Source: Arthrobacter_B sp038069765 (GTDB taxonomy: Bacteria; Actinomycetota; Actinomycetes; Actinomycetales; Micrococcaceae). From it: 64,000 nt of DNA. Under the pieces are notes generated by a model. That model was not told the DNA's origin. It did no database searches and was given only the letters and a program-made list of their open reading frames with translations. The translations under genes and the position numbers were made by a program. The stretch covers positions 248,001-312,000 of the forward strand of contig NZ_JBBPFS010000001.1 in the NCBI RefSeq assembly GCF_038069765.1, given 5' to 3'. The number at the start of each line of letters is the position of its first letter. Positions within the stretch are counted from its first letter, which is position 1. Below are positions 23,082-32,285 of the stretch, piece by piece.

Positions 23082-23750
23082 ATGAGTAAGTGCTGCATTA
23101 ATCCGAGCATCCTTTCGGCCGACTTCGTTAACCTGCAGGCCGAGCTGGAGCGGATCAGTACCGCCGACGCCGTTCACGTGGACGTGATGGACAACCACTT
23201 TGTGCCGAACCTGACCCTGGGTCTGCCCGTGGTGCAGCGGATCCAGGAGGTCAGTGCGCTGCCGCTGGACGCGCACCTGATGATTTCCGACGCCGACCGC
23301 TGGGCCCCCGCCTATGCCGAGCTGGGCCTGGCGTCAGTGACGTTCCACGTGGAGGCAGCAACCGCACCCATCAAGCTGGCGCGGGATATCCGTGACCGCG
23401 GGGCGAAGGCCGGCATGGCGCTGCGCCCGGCCACGCCGGTGGAGCCGTACCTGGATATGCTCTCTGAACTGGACATGCTCCTGATCATGACCGTGGAGCC
23501 GGGCTTCGGCGGCCAGAAGTTCCTGGACGTCACTCTGCCGAAGATCCGGCGTGCTGCCGAAGCCGTTCGCGGCTCCGGCCTGCCGCTGGCCATCCAGGTG
23601 GACGGCGGCATCTCCGCAGACACGATTGAGCGTGCGGCCGAGGCCGGCGCCAACGTGTTTGTCGCCGGATCGGCCGTCTACGGCAGCGAGGACCCCAACG
23701 AGGCCATCAGCAAGCTGCGCGCCGCCGCGGAAGCGGTGTCCGCCGGCTAA
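23082..23750 (+). CDS. rpe: Ribulose-phosphate 3-epimerase
   Basis: 222-residue TIM-barrel enzyme of the pentose phosphate pathway. Metal and catalytic residues are visible in HVDVMDNHFVPNLTLG, LPLDAHLMI, IMTVEPGFGGQKF and IQVDGGI. AGGAGAA precedes the ATG. The short gap after rsmB contains near-repeats of GATTTCGGCAAGC (23026-23062). Its product ribulose-5-phosphate is also the RibB substrate made downstream, which suits its place before the rib genes. Confidence 0.97.
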   Translation: MSKCCINPSILSADFVNLQAELERISTADAVHVDVMDNHFVPNLTLGLPVVQRIQEVSALPLDAHLMISDADRWAPAYAELGLASVTFHVEAATAPIKLARDIRDRGAKAGMALRPATPVEPYLDMLSELDMLLIMTVEPGFGGQKFLDVTLPKIRRAAEAVRGSGLPLAIQVDGGISADTIERAAEAGANVFVAGSAVYGSEDPNEAISKLRAAAEAVSAG

Positions 23751-23908
23751 CAGCGCAGCAGAATCGCGCACCGGAGCAAAGCCCCTACCGTCCCAGAGCC
23801 GTCACCGGCGAGGCACCGCAGCCGCACTCTAAACGTGACGAAGATTACTTTAGACTTCAAGGGAATTGGTGCTCGGCCGGCGGGGCTGTGTAAGAATGGA
23901 TTTAACAA

Positions 23909-24052
23909 TCGTGCTCCGGGGTCGGTGTAATTCCGAACCGGCGGTTATAGTCCGCGACCCGCACTGCAGCTCCCGAACCTCGGGAAAAGCGGTGCGGTTG
24001 AACTGGTGAAATTCCGGTACCGACAGTTAAAGTCTGGATGGGAGAAGCACGT
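23909..24052 (+). promoter_or_regulatory. FMN riboswitch (RFN element)
   Basis: The conserved core of the FMN aptamer is readable: GGGGTCGGTGTAATTCCGAA, CCGGCGGTTATAGTCCGCGA, a variable stem, CTGGTGAAATTCCGGTACCGA, CAGTTAAAGTCTGGATGGGA and GAAGCACG closing stem P1. It lies ~105 bases before ribM and should repress the ribM-ribD-ribE-ribBA-ribH operon when FMN is plentiful. Confidence 0.97.
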
Positions 24053-24071
24053 GCAGTTTGTTGAACCGACG

Positions 24072-24102
24072 GTTAAACGTCCCGCAAGCGCGGACGTCTA
24101 AC
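24072..24102 (+). promoter_or_regulatory. Expression-platform hairpin of the FMN riboswitch
   Basis: GTTAAACGTCC (24072-24082) pairs with GGACGTCTAAC (24092-24102) with one mismatch, just after the aptamer. No T-tract follows, so control is more likely through translation or Rho than through an intrinsic terminator. Confidence 0.55.
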
Positions 24103-24158
24103 CTCGATGCACCGTACTGTCGTACCCCCGGAGCCGCCGCTAAGGGGATAGGAACGAC

Positions 24159-24842
24159 ATGGATTTTTTGCGGTGGCTCTTTGACGCTCAGGTACCGGTG
24201 GGGTCTTCTTCCCTGCTGATCCGTGAGGTCGTAGGCAACATCTTCGGGCTCCTCAGTGCCTTCGGCGGTATGCGCCGAAAAATCTGGGCCTGGCCGGTGG
24301 GCATCATCGGCAATCTTCTCCTCCTCACCGTTTTCCTCGGCTCCCTGTTTGGGTCCGCTGAATCCGCAACCCTCCTGGGACAAGCCGGCCGGCAGATCAT
24401 GTTCATCGCCGTCGCAATCTACGGCTGGCGGCGCTGGAAGCAGAGCCAGAATAACGACGGCGAGGCAGTGACTCCGCAGTGGGCCTCCGGCAAGGAACGC
24501 ATCGGCTTGGTGGCCGCACTGCTGATCGGCACGGTGGCCCTAACCCCGGTCTTCGCCCGCCTGGGCTCCTACGAACCGGTCTGGGCCGACGCCTGGACCT
24601 TCGTCGGTTCCCTGCTGGCCACCTACGGGATGGCCAAGGGATGGGTCGAATTCTGGCTGATCTGGGTGGCGGTCGACATCGTCGGGGTACCGCTGCTGTT
24701 CAGTGCCGGCTACTACGCCACGGCCTTTATGTACCTGTTCTACGGCATCTTCACGCTGATCGGGTTCTTTGTTTGGTGGCGGGCCAAGAACAACGAAAAG
24801 CCTAAGGTTGATGTCCTGATGCCGGATCCGAGGGTCCGCTAA
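24159..24842 (+). CDS. ribM: RibM/PnuX-type riboflavin transporter
   Basis: 227-residue membrane protein of the PnuC superfamily with six to seven hydrophobic helices (VGNIFGLLSAFGGMRRKIWA, PVGIIGNLLLLTVFLGS, IMFIAVAIYGWRRW). The Y-G-W-R-x-W element is typical of PnuC relatives. Placement directly behind an FMN riboswitch and ahead of ribD, as in Corynebacterium and Streptomyces, assigns riboflavin as the likely substrate. GGATAGGAACGAC precedes the ATG. The stop shares a base with the ribD start. Confidence 0.92.
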   Translation: MDFLRWLFDAQVPVGSSSLLIREVVGNIFGLLSAFGGMRRKIWAWPVGIIGNLLLLTVFLGSLFGSAESATLLGQAGRQIMFIAVAIYGWRRWKQSQNNDGEAVTPQWASGKERIGLVAALLIGTVALTPVFARLGSYEPVWADAWTFVGSLLATYGMAKGWVEFWLIWVAVDIVGVPLLFSAGYYATAFMYLFYGIFTLIGFFVWWRAKNNEKPKVDVLMPDPRVR

Positions 24843-26044
24843 TGGCGGGACCGCAGGGTCCGCTGGGAACAGGCCCGGACGACGGCGGCGGCACGCTCCC
24901 GCGGCCCGGCTTGCTCCGAGGAGGCGCCGACGACGGCGGCGGCACGCTCCCGCCGCCCGGCCCCGGCCCCGGCTCCGGGTCACTGCCGGACACGATCACG
25001 GAAACCGAAGCCATGGTCCGCGCCCTGGAGCTGGCGCGCCGCGGGGTGCGGGGAGCCAATCCGCTGGTGGGAGCCGTGATCCTGGGCCATGCCGGAGAGG
25101 TCCTGAGCACCGGCTACCACCGCGGCGCCGGCACCCCGCACGCCGAAGCCGATGCACTGGCTGCAGCGGCAGCCGCCGGAGCCGACGTCGCAGGAGCCAC
25201 CATGGTGGTGACACTGGAGCCATGCAACCACACCGGACGGACCGGACCCTGCACGCAGGCGATACTGAAGGCCGGGATAACCCGCGTGGTGTACGCGGCA
25301 GTTGACCCAACCGCTGAAGCCTCCGGCGGCGCCGCAACCTTGGCCGCAGCCGGAGTCCAGACAAGCGGCGGCCTGATGGCTGCAGAGTCCGGAGAACTGA
25401 ACCACCGATGGATCCGCGCCATGCAGGAACAACGGCCTTTCGTCACGGTCAAGATTGCGCAGTCCCTGGACGGAAGGACCGCAGCCGAAGACGGCACGAG
25501 CCAGTGGATTACCGGCAGTGCCGCCCGGACCGACGGGCACACCATCCGCTCCCGGGCGGACGCCGTCGTCGTCGGAACCGGAACCGTGCTGGCCGATGAC
25601 CCGCAGCTGACCGCGCGTGATGAGCTGGGCGGGGCAGCACCGCGGCAGCCGCTGCGTGTCGCCGTCGGGCACCGTCCGGTTCCCGCCGATGCGGCTATCC
25701 GCGGCACCGACAACCGCTTCCTGCAGCTGGCCGAGCATGACCCGGCGGCCATCTGCCGGGAACTGTACAGCCGCGGCGTACGCCACCTGATGGTCGAGGG
25801 CGGGGCCACCGTTGCGGGCGCTTTCCTGCGCGACGGCCTCACCGATGAGCTGGTGTCCTATGTGGCGCCGCTTCTGCTGGGCGCGGGCACTTCCGCGGTG
25901 GGTGCGCTTGGCGTGCACACCCTGGCCGATGCCTCCCGCTGGCGCTGGGACGAAACCGGCGGCGGTGCTGTGCGCCGCGAGGGACAGGACCTGAGGCTGC
26001 GGCTCGAACCGCTGCCGGCGTCCGGCGTCCTACCCGACAACTGA
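24842..26044 (+). CDS. ribD: Bifunctional deaminase/reductase RibD
   Basis: 400 residues carrying two steps of riboflavin synthesis. The deaminase domain has the zinc motifs PHAEADAL and EPCNHTGRTGPC; the reductase domain begins VTVKIAQSLDGRTA and includes LADDPQLTAR and VEGGATVAGAFL. The first ~48 residues are a Gly/Pro-rich extension with an internal repeat (DDGGGTLP twice, copies 51 bp apart), absent from typical RibD. The start is supported by GAGGG upstream and the TAATG junction with ribM. Confidence 0.96.
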   Translation: MAGPQGPLGTGPDDGGGTLPRPGLLRGGADDGGGTLPPPGPGPGSGSLPDTITETEAMVRALELARRGVRGANPLVGAVILGHAGEVLSTGYHRGAGTPHAEADALAAAAAAGADVAGATMVVTLEPCNHTGRTGPCTQAILKAGITRVVYAAVDPTAEASGGAATLAAAGVQTSGGLMAAESGELNHRWIRAMQEQRPFVTVKIAQSLDGRTAAEDGTSQWITGSAARTDGHTIRSRADAVVVGTGTVLADDPQLTARDELGGAAPRQPLRVAVGHRPVPADAAIRGTDNRFLQLAEHDPAAICRELYSRGVRHLMVEGGATVAGAFLRDGLTDELVSYVAPLLLGAGTSAVGALGVHTLADASRWRWDETGGGAVRREGQDLRLRLEPLPASGVLPDN

Positions 26045-26063
26045 TCACCTTAAGGACGAGAAC

Positions 26064-26729
26064 ATGTTTACCGGAATTGTGGCTGAACAGGGCAGCGTTG
26101 AATCCCTGGAACAGAACACCGCGGACGAGTCCGCAGTCCTGGTCATCAGTGCCCCGAAAACAGGAGCCGGGCTTGAACTTGGCGGCTCCATTGCAGTTAA
26201 CGGCGTATGCCTCACCGCTACCGGCGTTGAGGGTGACCGGATCTCGCTCGATGTCATGGGCGAAACACTGGACCGCACCACCATCGGCGGGCTTCTTCCC
26301 GGCAGCACCGTGAATCTGGAGCGTTGTGTGCCCGCCGGCGGACGGTTGGACGGGCACGTGGTCCAGGGCCATGTGGACGGCGTGGGGCAGCTTCTCGAGC
26401 GCGAAAACCTTGGGAACTGGGACCGCCTGCGTTTCGCGGTTCCGCAGCGGCTGGCCCGCTACATTGCCGAAAAGGGATCCATCGCCGTCGACGGCGTCTC
26501 GCTCACCGTCACGGGGGTGAGCACCGCCGACGAACCGGAGCAGTGGTTTGAAGTGGGCCTGATCCCGACCACGCTCGCTGAAACCGGACTGGGCGGGCTG
26601 AAGCCCGGGGGAGCGGTCAACCTGGAAGTGGATGTGCTGGCCAAATACGCAGAGCGGCTGCTTGCGTTCACCAATCCCCGGAAGCCGCTGCACGCGGCGA
26701 ACGGCCAGCGGGAAGGGGATGCCGCATGA
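26064..26729 (+). CDS. ribE: Riboflavin synthase, alpha chain
   Basis: 221-residue enzyme built of two similar lumazine-binding barrels, combining two 6,7-dimethyl-8-ribityllumazine molecules into riboflavin. It starts with the family N-terminus MFTGIVAEQG, has GVCLTATGV in barrel one and GVSLTVTGV in barrel two, and VQGHVDGVG between them. AAGGACGAGAAC precedes the ATG. It overlaps ribBA by 4 bp. Confidence 0.97.
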   Translation: MFTGIVAEQGSVESLEQNTADESAVLVISAPKTGAGLELGGSIAVNGVCLTATGVEGDRISLDVMGETLDRTTIGGLLPGSTVNLERCVPAGGRLDGHVVQGHVDGVGQLLERENLGNWDRLRFAVPQRLARYIAEKGSIAVDGVSLTVTGVSTADEPEQWFEVGLIPTTLAETGLGGLKPGGAVNLEVDVLAKYAERLLAFTNPRKPLHAANGQREGDAA

Positions 26730-28012
26730 GTATCCGCCTCGACGGCATAACTGCAGCAGTTGAAGCGATTGCCGCCGGCCGGCCGGTCGTGGTCGTGGAT
26801 GATGAGGACCGCGAAAACGAAGGTGACATCATCTTTGCCGCTCAGCACGCCACACCGGAGCTGATGGGCTGGACGGTCCGTTACACCTCGGGTGTGATCT
26901 GCGTTCCGCTGCCGAACTCGTACGCCGACCGGCTGAAGCTGCCGCCCATGACCGAGGTGAACGAGGATGCCAAAGGCACCGCCTACACGGTCTCCTGCGA
27001 TGCCGCCGCAGGCATCACCACAGGTATCAGCGCCGCCGACCGCGCGGTGACCTCGCGCGTGCTGGCCGACCCTGCCGCCGCGGCAGGGGAGCTGACCCGT
27101 CCGGGCCACATTTTCCCCCTTCGGGCGCACGACGACGGCGTCCGCGGGCGACGCGGCCACACCGAGGCGGCGGTGGAACTGGCCCGGCTGGCGGGCTGTA
27201 CGCCGGTGGGCGTGATCGCTGAACTCGTCCATGACGAGGGGACCATGATGCGGTTGCCGGCCCTGCGCGAATTTGCCGACACGCACGGCGTACCGCTGGT
27301 ATCCATCGAGGATCTCGTGGCCTATCTGGATGGGCTTGACGGGAGCGTCGGAGGGACCGCCGTCGTACCCGGCCCGGAAGTCCAGCTGCCCACCGCCTAC
27401 GGGAATTTCACTGCCCGGGCCTGGACGGACCCGCGAACCGGGGCCGAGCACCTGAGTGTCTCCGCCCCGGGGACGGGGCTGCAGCAGGATATTGCCGCGG
27501 CGGGAGGGAACGGCAGCGGCACCCGTGCGCCGCTGGTGCGGCTGCACTCGGAATGCCTGACCGGGGATGTTTTTGGTTCGTACCGCTGCGACTGCGGCGA
27601 GCAGCTGGAGCAGGCGCTGGAATTGATTCAGCTGCACGGGGGCACCGTGATTTACCTGCGCGGACATGAGGGGCGCGGGATCGGACTGGCGAACAAACTG
27701 CGGGCGTACGCCCTGCAGGAAGCCGGCATGGACACTGTTGAGGCCAACGAGCAGCTGGGACTCCCGGTCGATTCGCGTGATTACCAGGCCGCCGCCGACA
27801 TTCTGCACACACTGGGACTGAACCGGATCCGCCTGCTGAGCAACAATCCGGCCAAACGGGACAGACTGCAGCACTTCGGAGTCACAGTGGAAGCCATGGT
27901 TCCCTCCGAAGTGCCGATCCGGGCAGAAAACGAGCGCTACCTGCAGACCAAGCGGGACCGCATGGACCACCATCTGACCCTGTTGCGGACCCAGCCGGTC
28001 CGCCAGAGCTAG
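26726..28012 (+). CDS. ribBA: Bifunctional DHBP synthase / GTP cyclohydrolase II
   Basis: 428 residues. The N-terminal RibB half converts ribulose-5-phosphate to dihydroxybutanone phosphate (VDDEDRENEGDIIFAA; acid loop and THTEAAVELARLAG-type region). The C-terminal RibA half opens GTP: zinc cysteines in SECLTGDVFGSYRCDCGEQL and RGHEGRGIGLANKL. The order RibB-RibA is the usual fusion. Together with RibD, RibE and RibH it completes the pathway in one riboswitch-controlled operon. Confidence 0.97.
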   Translation: MSIRLDGITAAVEAIAAGRPVVVVDDEDRENEGDIIFAAQHATPELMGWTVRYTSGVICVPLPNSYADRLKLPPMTEVNEDAKGTAYTVSCDAAAGITTGISAADRAVTSRVLADPAAAAGELTRPGHIFPLRAHDDGVRGRRGHTEAAVELARLAGCTPVGVIAELVHDEGTMMRLPALREFADTHGVPLVSIEDLVAYLDGLDGSVGGTAVVPGPEVQLPTAYGNFTARAWTDPRTGAEHLSVSAPGTGLQQDIAAAGGNGSGTRAPLVRLHSECLTGDVFGSYRCDCGEQLEQALELIQLHGGTVIYLRGHEGRGIGLANKLRAYALQEAGMDTVEANEQLGLPVDSRDYQAAADILHTLGLNRIRLLSNNPAKRDRLQHFGVTVEAMVPSEVPIRAENERYLQTKRDRMDHHLTLLRTQPVRQS

Positions 28013-28119
28013 CCTGCCCATCAAAGACTGCCGGAACGCCCTGCTCCCGGCAGTGCCCCTTGCCGGCGGCAGCAACCCACACCACCTGACAATTCCCGCA
28101 CCACCATTAGGAGAAACCC

Positions 28120-28602
28120 ATGAGCGGACACGGCGCACCCGATAACGACGTCAGCAGCATCAAGGCCCAGGCCCTGAACATCAGGGTGGCAATTGTGGCG
28201 GCCAGCTGGCACACCGAGATTATGGACGGACTGATCGGCGGCGCGCTGCGCGCCGTGGAAGATGCCGGGCTGACCCCAAAGCTGATTCGGGTACCGGGCA
28301 GCTTCGAGCTTCCCGTTGCCGCGGCCCGGCTGGCACCGCACTATGACGCGGTGGTGGCTCTCGGCGTCGTCATCCGCGGCGGCACCCCGCACTTTGACTA
28401 CGTGTGCTCGGCGGCCACCACCGGCCTGACTGATGTCAGCGTCCAAACCGGGACGCCGATCGGCTTCGGGGTGCTCACCTGCGACACCGAGCAGCAGGGC
28501 CTGGACCGGGCCGGCCTGCCCGGCTCGTCCGAGGACAAGGGCTACGAAGCGGTGGCTGCGGCGGTTAACACGGTAGCGGCGCTGCGCGGCGCCGGCGTCT
28601 AG
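28120..28602 (+). CDS. ribH: 6,7-dimethyl-8-ribityllumazine synthase
   Basis: 160-residue lumazine synthase, normally an icosahedral 60-mer. VPGSFELPVAAARL, ALGVVIRGGTPHFDYVC and FGVLTCDTEQQ are the family's substrate-binding segments; the catalytic His lies in TPHFDYV. TTAGGAGAAACCC precedes the ATG. It ends the riboflavin operon; the region after it is a different, mosaic gene set. Confidence 0.97.
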   Translation: MSGHGAPDNDVSSIKAQALNIRVAIVAASWHTEIMDGLIGGALRAVEDAGLTPKLIRVPGSFELPVAAARLAPHYDAVVALGVVIRGGTPHFDYVCSAATTGLTDVSVQTGTPIGFGVLTCDTEQQGLDRAGLPGSSEDKGYEAVAAAVNTVAALRGAGV

Positions 28603-28699
28603 GGTGCAGTAGCCGGCGGCTGCGGAGCGGTGTGCGGGAAGCACGCTGCCGGGACAGCCAACCTAGTCGCGTCACGCACGGCCCGGCGCTTTGCGGGCG

Positions 28700-29560
28700 T
28701 CATGCCCAGGACCGCAGGGTGTCGATCAGCGGTTCTGTGGGATGCCCGATCAGCTTGGAGAGCTCCCCGGAGGTGGGCGACAGTGCTCCGTCGCGCGTGT
28801 TGGCATTGAGCAGCCCCACGAATCCGGCGGTTGCCTTGTCCAGACCGCCGGCAATCAACTGGGCCTGCTCCTGTTCCGGGGTCAGCGCCTCGTAGCGGAC
28901 GGCAGTGCCGAGCACCTCCTGCGCGGCGGCGGCGAACTCCGGATAGGTCCAGGCGGTATCGCCGGACAGCTCGTAGGCCTTGCCCTCGTGACCCGGCGTG
29001 CTGAGGACGACGGCGGCCGCTTCGGCATAGTTCTGGCGCGGCGCGCTGGCAATCCGGCCTTTCCCCACGCTGTTGGCGATGACGCCGCGGGAGCGGGCGG
29101 CATCGAAATCCTGTCGGTAGTTTTCCGTGTACCAGCCGTTGCGCAGGAACGTAGAGGGCAGGCCTGACGCCGTGATCAGCTCCTCGGTGGCCTTATGCTC
29201 CGGGGCGAGCGCGAGGACCGTGGTCGGTACGCCAAGGGCCGAGGTGTAGATCAGATGCCGGACCCCGGCGGTCCTTGCCGCCTGAACAGCAGCCGCGTGC
29301 TGGCTGACGCGCCGTCCGGGTTCGCTCAGCGAGATGAGGAGCACTTTCTCGACATTCGCCAGTGTGGCTGCCAGATTGTCGGTGTCGCCGTGGTCCAGAT
29401 CGACGTACGCGGTGCGCAGGCCGCGGTCCGCGAGCCGGGAGAGGCGGTCGGAGCTTCGTCCCAGGGCGAGGATGCTGCCGGGAGGGGTGCCGCGGTCAAG
29501 CAGGGAATCGATGGTAAGGCCGCCGAGTTGGCCTGTGGCGCCGAAGACCGCAATGCTCAT
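28700..29560 (-). CDS. NmrA/quinone-oxidoreductase-2-like NAD(P)-binding protein
   Basis: 286-residue atypical SDR. The N-terminal loop GATGQLGGLTIDSLL binds NAD(P); the HLIYTSALG and STFLRNGWYTENY stretches and the lack of a Tyr-X-X-X-Lys motif fit NmrA/QorB-type proteins, some of which reduce quinones while others act as redox sensors. The ATG at 29560 has AAAGGA upstream; the longer frame to 29716 is not supported. Single gene, convergent with ribH and divergent from the toxin-like locus. Confidence 0.88.
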   Translation of the reverse strand: MSIAVFGATGQLGGLTIDSLLDRGTPPGSILALGRSSDRLSRLADRGLRTAYVDLDHGDTDNLAATLANVEKVLLISLSEPGRRVSQHAAAVQAARTAGVRHLIYTSALGVPTTVLALAPEHKATEELITASGLPSTFLRNGWYTENYRQDFDAARSRGVIANSVGKGRIASAPRQNYAEAAAVVLSTPGHEGKAYELSGDTAWTYPEFAAAAQEVLGTAVRYEALTPEQEQAQLIAGGLDKATAGFVGLLNANTRDGALSPTSGELSKLIGHPTEPLIDTLRSWA

Positions 29561-29745
29561 GGGGGTCCTTTCGAGGGTCGCCCGTGGAAACGGGTGACCC
29601 GTGCGGGTCAAAGACTGCACCGGCAGGGCCGCCTGATGCAGGGGCGGGGAGTGTTCAGCCCGGGCCCCGGCACTCGCCGGGGAGTTATCCACGGCGGCGG
29701 ACCTACTCGTGGACACTTCCGCTTCCCGCCCCTAGGTTATGGGAC

Positions 29746-30117
29746 ATGGGGGAAAACTGGAACATACAGGTGTCGGGAGTGGCAGCACTGCTCAGGGACG
29801 CCGAAAACCTGCTCGCCGACTGCGAACCGGCCAAAGACGATTCCCAGAAAGCACTGAATGCGCTTGAGACAGCGCTCGTCCACTGCCCCGAACTCGCAGA
29901 TGCAGTTGACCACCTGCGTTTCGAAGTCATTGCCAATGACATGACCGACATTCTTGTTCGGTGCAACAACGCGGTGCAGGCAACCCGGGAGAGCGTCAAC
30001 GCCTATGCGGAGGGCGACCGGGAGATGGCGGACCGCGCCTCCAAGGCAGCTTCGCTGGCCGGGTCCGTTCCGGGGGCTCCGGCGGCAACCGGTGCCGGAC
30101 ATCGGATGGTCCGGTAA
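29746..30117 (+). CDS. Small helical partner protein of toxin-type locus 1
   Basis: 123 residues, predicted all-helical, with no signal peptide. Its C-terminal part (ATRESVNAYAEGDREMADRA) resembles the small WXG100-like or DUF6507-type proteins that precede large secreted effectors in actinobacteria; that family assignment is from memory. The equivalent gene at 49012 has the same place and a similar C-terminal pattern (ALTAVAEVLGILSAADTEM). The stop lies 2 bp before the 721-residue protein, so the two are surely co-translated. It may act as a targeting or structural partner for export. Confidence 0.7.
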   Translation: MGENWNIQVSGVAALLRDAENLLADCEPAKDDSQKALNALETALVHCPELADAVDHLRFEVIANDMTDILVRCNNAVQATRESVNAYAEGDREMADRASKAASLAGSVPGAPAATGAGHRMVR

Positions 30118-30119
30118 AG

Positions 30120-32285
30120 ATGGACTACCTGCAGATTGACCTCTCTTCCACCCAGACCCTTCCTGATCCCGTGGTGCTTCAGGAACAGGCTCCGCTGCTG
30201 TCCGCGGCGGGTCTGGCATTCGAGGCAGGCGTTTCAGATGCCGCCGGGAAGTGGCGGGCGCTGGAGGGCCTCTACACGGGGCCGCAGGATTACCTCATCT
30301 TCCGGGCCTTCGAGATGCCCTCGCGGCAGGCCTTGGACCTGACGGAAAGCACAGCCGGTGCCGCCCGCGCCATCAATGATTTTGCTGAGGCCGTCCGGAC
30401 CGTACGGAGCACAAGGTCCGAGCTGCAGAAGGACGTCACCACTGCGGAGAATGACCTGGTGTCCCTGCTCGGCAGCGAGGAAGATCCGACAGGAAGCACC
30501 TTCGAAAACGCCCTGTTCAACTACCGGTCCGAGTTCACCTCACGCGCCGTCGCCCTGGCCGCTGATTATGAACAGGCGCGGGCCTCCTGCCGGGCATTAT
30601 TGTCGGGGATCGGCCGTAGCTCCTCCGATGCGCCCTCGTATTTTGCTTCAGGCGTCCTCGACCTGATCAGCCACGACGCGGAGCGCCTGCACCGGCAGGC
30701 GCTGTCCCCCGAAACCACCTCGGAGGATGTCCAGCGCTACTATGATGCACTCGCCGGGATGGACCCCGCCGGCTACCGGGCCTTTGCACAGGACTACCCG
30801 GAAGCCGCCGTCTATCCGCCGCGGATTGGTCTGGCGGCGGACCGGCAGGCGGCGTTCTGGCAGTCCCTGTCGCCGGAACAGCAGGCGGCCCTTGCCCAGG
30901 TCCTTCCCACCGTCGCCGGAAATACGGAAGGGGTGCCGTACGGGATCCGCGCGGCGGCAAACGTCGCCGTCCTGGCCTTGGTCATGAAGCCCTCGTGGCG
31001 GGCAATCGATGCCCAGCGCGACGCGTACAAGAACATCCAGAAATCGTTGAATGAGCGTGATTCGAAGGACGCACAGACGCACCTAATCGCCTTCGATCCG
31101 GCCGACCCGCCCCTGGCCGCCGTCGCCATCGGCAACATGGACACGGCAACCAATGTGACCGTCAACGTGTCCGGGATGGGGAGTTCCACGGAGGATATGG
31201 ACGGCGCCGTGAAGGCGGCGAACAACATCTACTTGGAACAGGAAGACTCCACATCCGGCCATGCCGTGGTGGCGTGGGTCGGTTATGAATCGCCTGGCTA
31301 CTCCGCCGAAGTGCTGTACTCCGACAAGGCCCGTACCGGCGGTGCCAAGCTTGCGACAGTGATCGACGGCTTGTACTACACCCGGGCATCAGACATCCCC
31401 TACGTGAGTATCGCCGCCCACTCCTACGGAACTACCACGGCGGCCTACGCACTGAGTCAAACCACCCACACGGTGGACTCGGTGGTGTTTTACGGCTCCG
31501 CCGGCATTGATCCGGAGACAGCCCGGACCGCTGCCGACCTGAACGCCCGGGAAGTCTACGCGACTCAGGGTGATGCGGACGTCCTCGCCCCCGGCGGGAT
31601 TGCCGGAGCGAACCTGGGCGATCCGCGGCTGAGTCCCACCGCCGAGTCATGGGGTGCAAAGGTCTTCAGCTCGGAGGATCAGGAACATGGAGTTGTGAAC
31701 GGCGGCCACGGCATGGAGGGGACAGAGGAAGAGGCCTTGCTCTGGGAGACGGAGCGCGGCGGCGGCTACCTCGACCCGGCCACCTCAAGCCTGGAGCAGA
31801 TCGCGCTGGCCAGCACCGGGCACGGTTCCTCCCTGGATTTCATTCCGCAGTCCCCCATGGATGATCGAGTCGACAGCATCACTGGAACGGCCAATGACAT
31901 CTATTACGGGCCGGGAAGGGCCGTGGACGGCATGCAGGTCTTGGGCCAGCACGCCGTCGACGAGTATCAGGAAGCGCAGAACAGGAGGGCTGAGATGATG
32001 CGCGACGGACTGCTGCAGGCAGGCGATGTACTGCAGGATCATTACCTGCCCGACTTTGGGCCCTATGAGCATCCATTGGACCCTCATGTCGACGAGATGC
32101 AGCGCGAAGCCATGGACGCATTGGAAGAGTCCCAGCGGCGGTTCAGTGAGACTGTGGACCGTTCGCAGAATACCTTTTCAGTACTTGTTGATGACCAGCA
32201 GAAAGCGGCAGATGACTACTTCAAGCGGCGGTTGCGTGTTCTGGAGTTCAAGGCAGGGCAGCTCGTCGAAATTTTCCGTGATTAG
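30120..32285 (+). CDS. Large effector-like protein with DUF1023-type alpha/beta hydrolase domain
   Basis: 721 residues. Residues ~1-110 are an N-terminal helical domain clearly similar to that of the Tox-REase-5 protein at 49470 (LPDPVVLQEQAPLL against LPDSGALQAQAELM). A long helical region follows, then a DUF1023-like hydrolase at ~330-560 with nucleophile Ser435 in AAHSYGTTTAAY, GSAGIDPETARTA and a His-rich GVVNGGHGMEG. The C-terminal ~130 residues are a charged coiled coil. In actinobacteria DUF1023 domains often follow WXG-like domains in proteins thought to be exported by type VII systems. No ESX core genes are in the window. The start is 2 bp after the partner gene. Confidence 0.8.
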   Translation: MDYLQIDLSSTQTLPDPVVLQEQAPLLSAAGLAFEAGVSDAAGKWRALEGLYTGPQDYLIFRAFEMPSRQALDLTESTAGAARAINDFAEAVRTVRSTRSELQKDVTTAENDLVSLLGSEEDPTGSTFENALFNYRSEFTSRAVALAADYEQARASCRALLSGIGRSSSDAPSYFASGVLDLISHDAERLHRQALSPETTSEDVQRYYDALAGMDPAGYRAFAQDYPEAAVYPPRIGLAADRQAAFWQSLSPEQQAALAQVLPTVAGNTEGVPYGIRAAANVAVLALVMKPSWRAIDAQRDAYKNIQKSLNERDSKDAQTHLIAFDPADPPLAAVAIGNMDTATNVTVNVSGMGSSTEDMDGAVKAANNIYLEQEDSTSGHAVVAWVGYESPGYSAEVLYSDKARTGGAKLATVIDGLYYTRASDIPYVSIAAHSYGTTTAAYALSQTTHTVDSVVFYGSAGIDPETARTAADLNAREVYATQGDADVLAPGGIAGANLGDPRLSPTAESWGAKVFSSEDQEHGVVNGGHGMEGTEEEALLWETERGGGYLDPATSSLEQIALASTGHGSSLDFIPQSPMDDRVDSITGTANDIYYGPGRAVDGMQVLGQHAVDEYQEAQNRRAEMMRDGLLQAGDVLQDHYLPDFGPYEHPLDPHVDEMQREAMDALEESQRRFSETVDRSQNTFSVLVDDQQKAADDYFKRRLRVLEFKAGQLVEIFRD

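Noticed and set aside
28603..28699. Attachment site of an integrated element at the ribH side of the accessory region
   Set aside because: No direct repeat shared with 51968-52084, no tRNA and no integrase gene were found.
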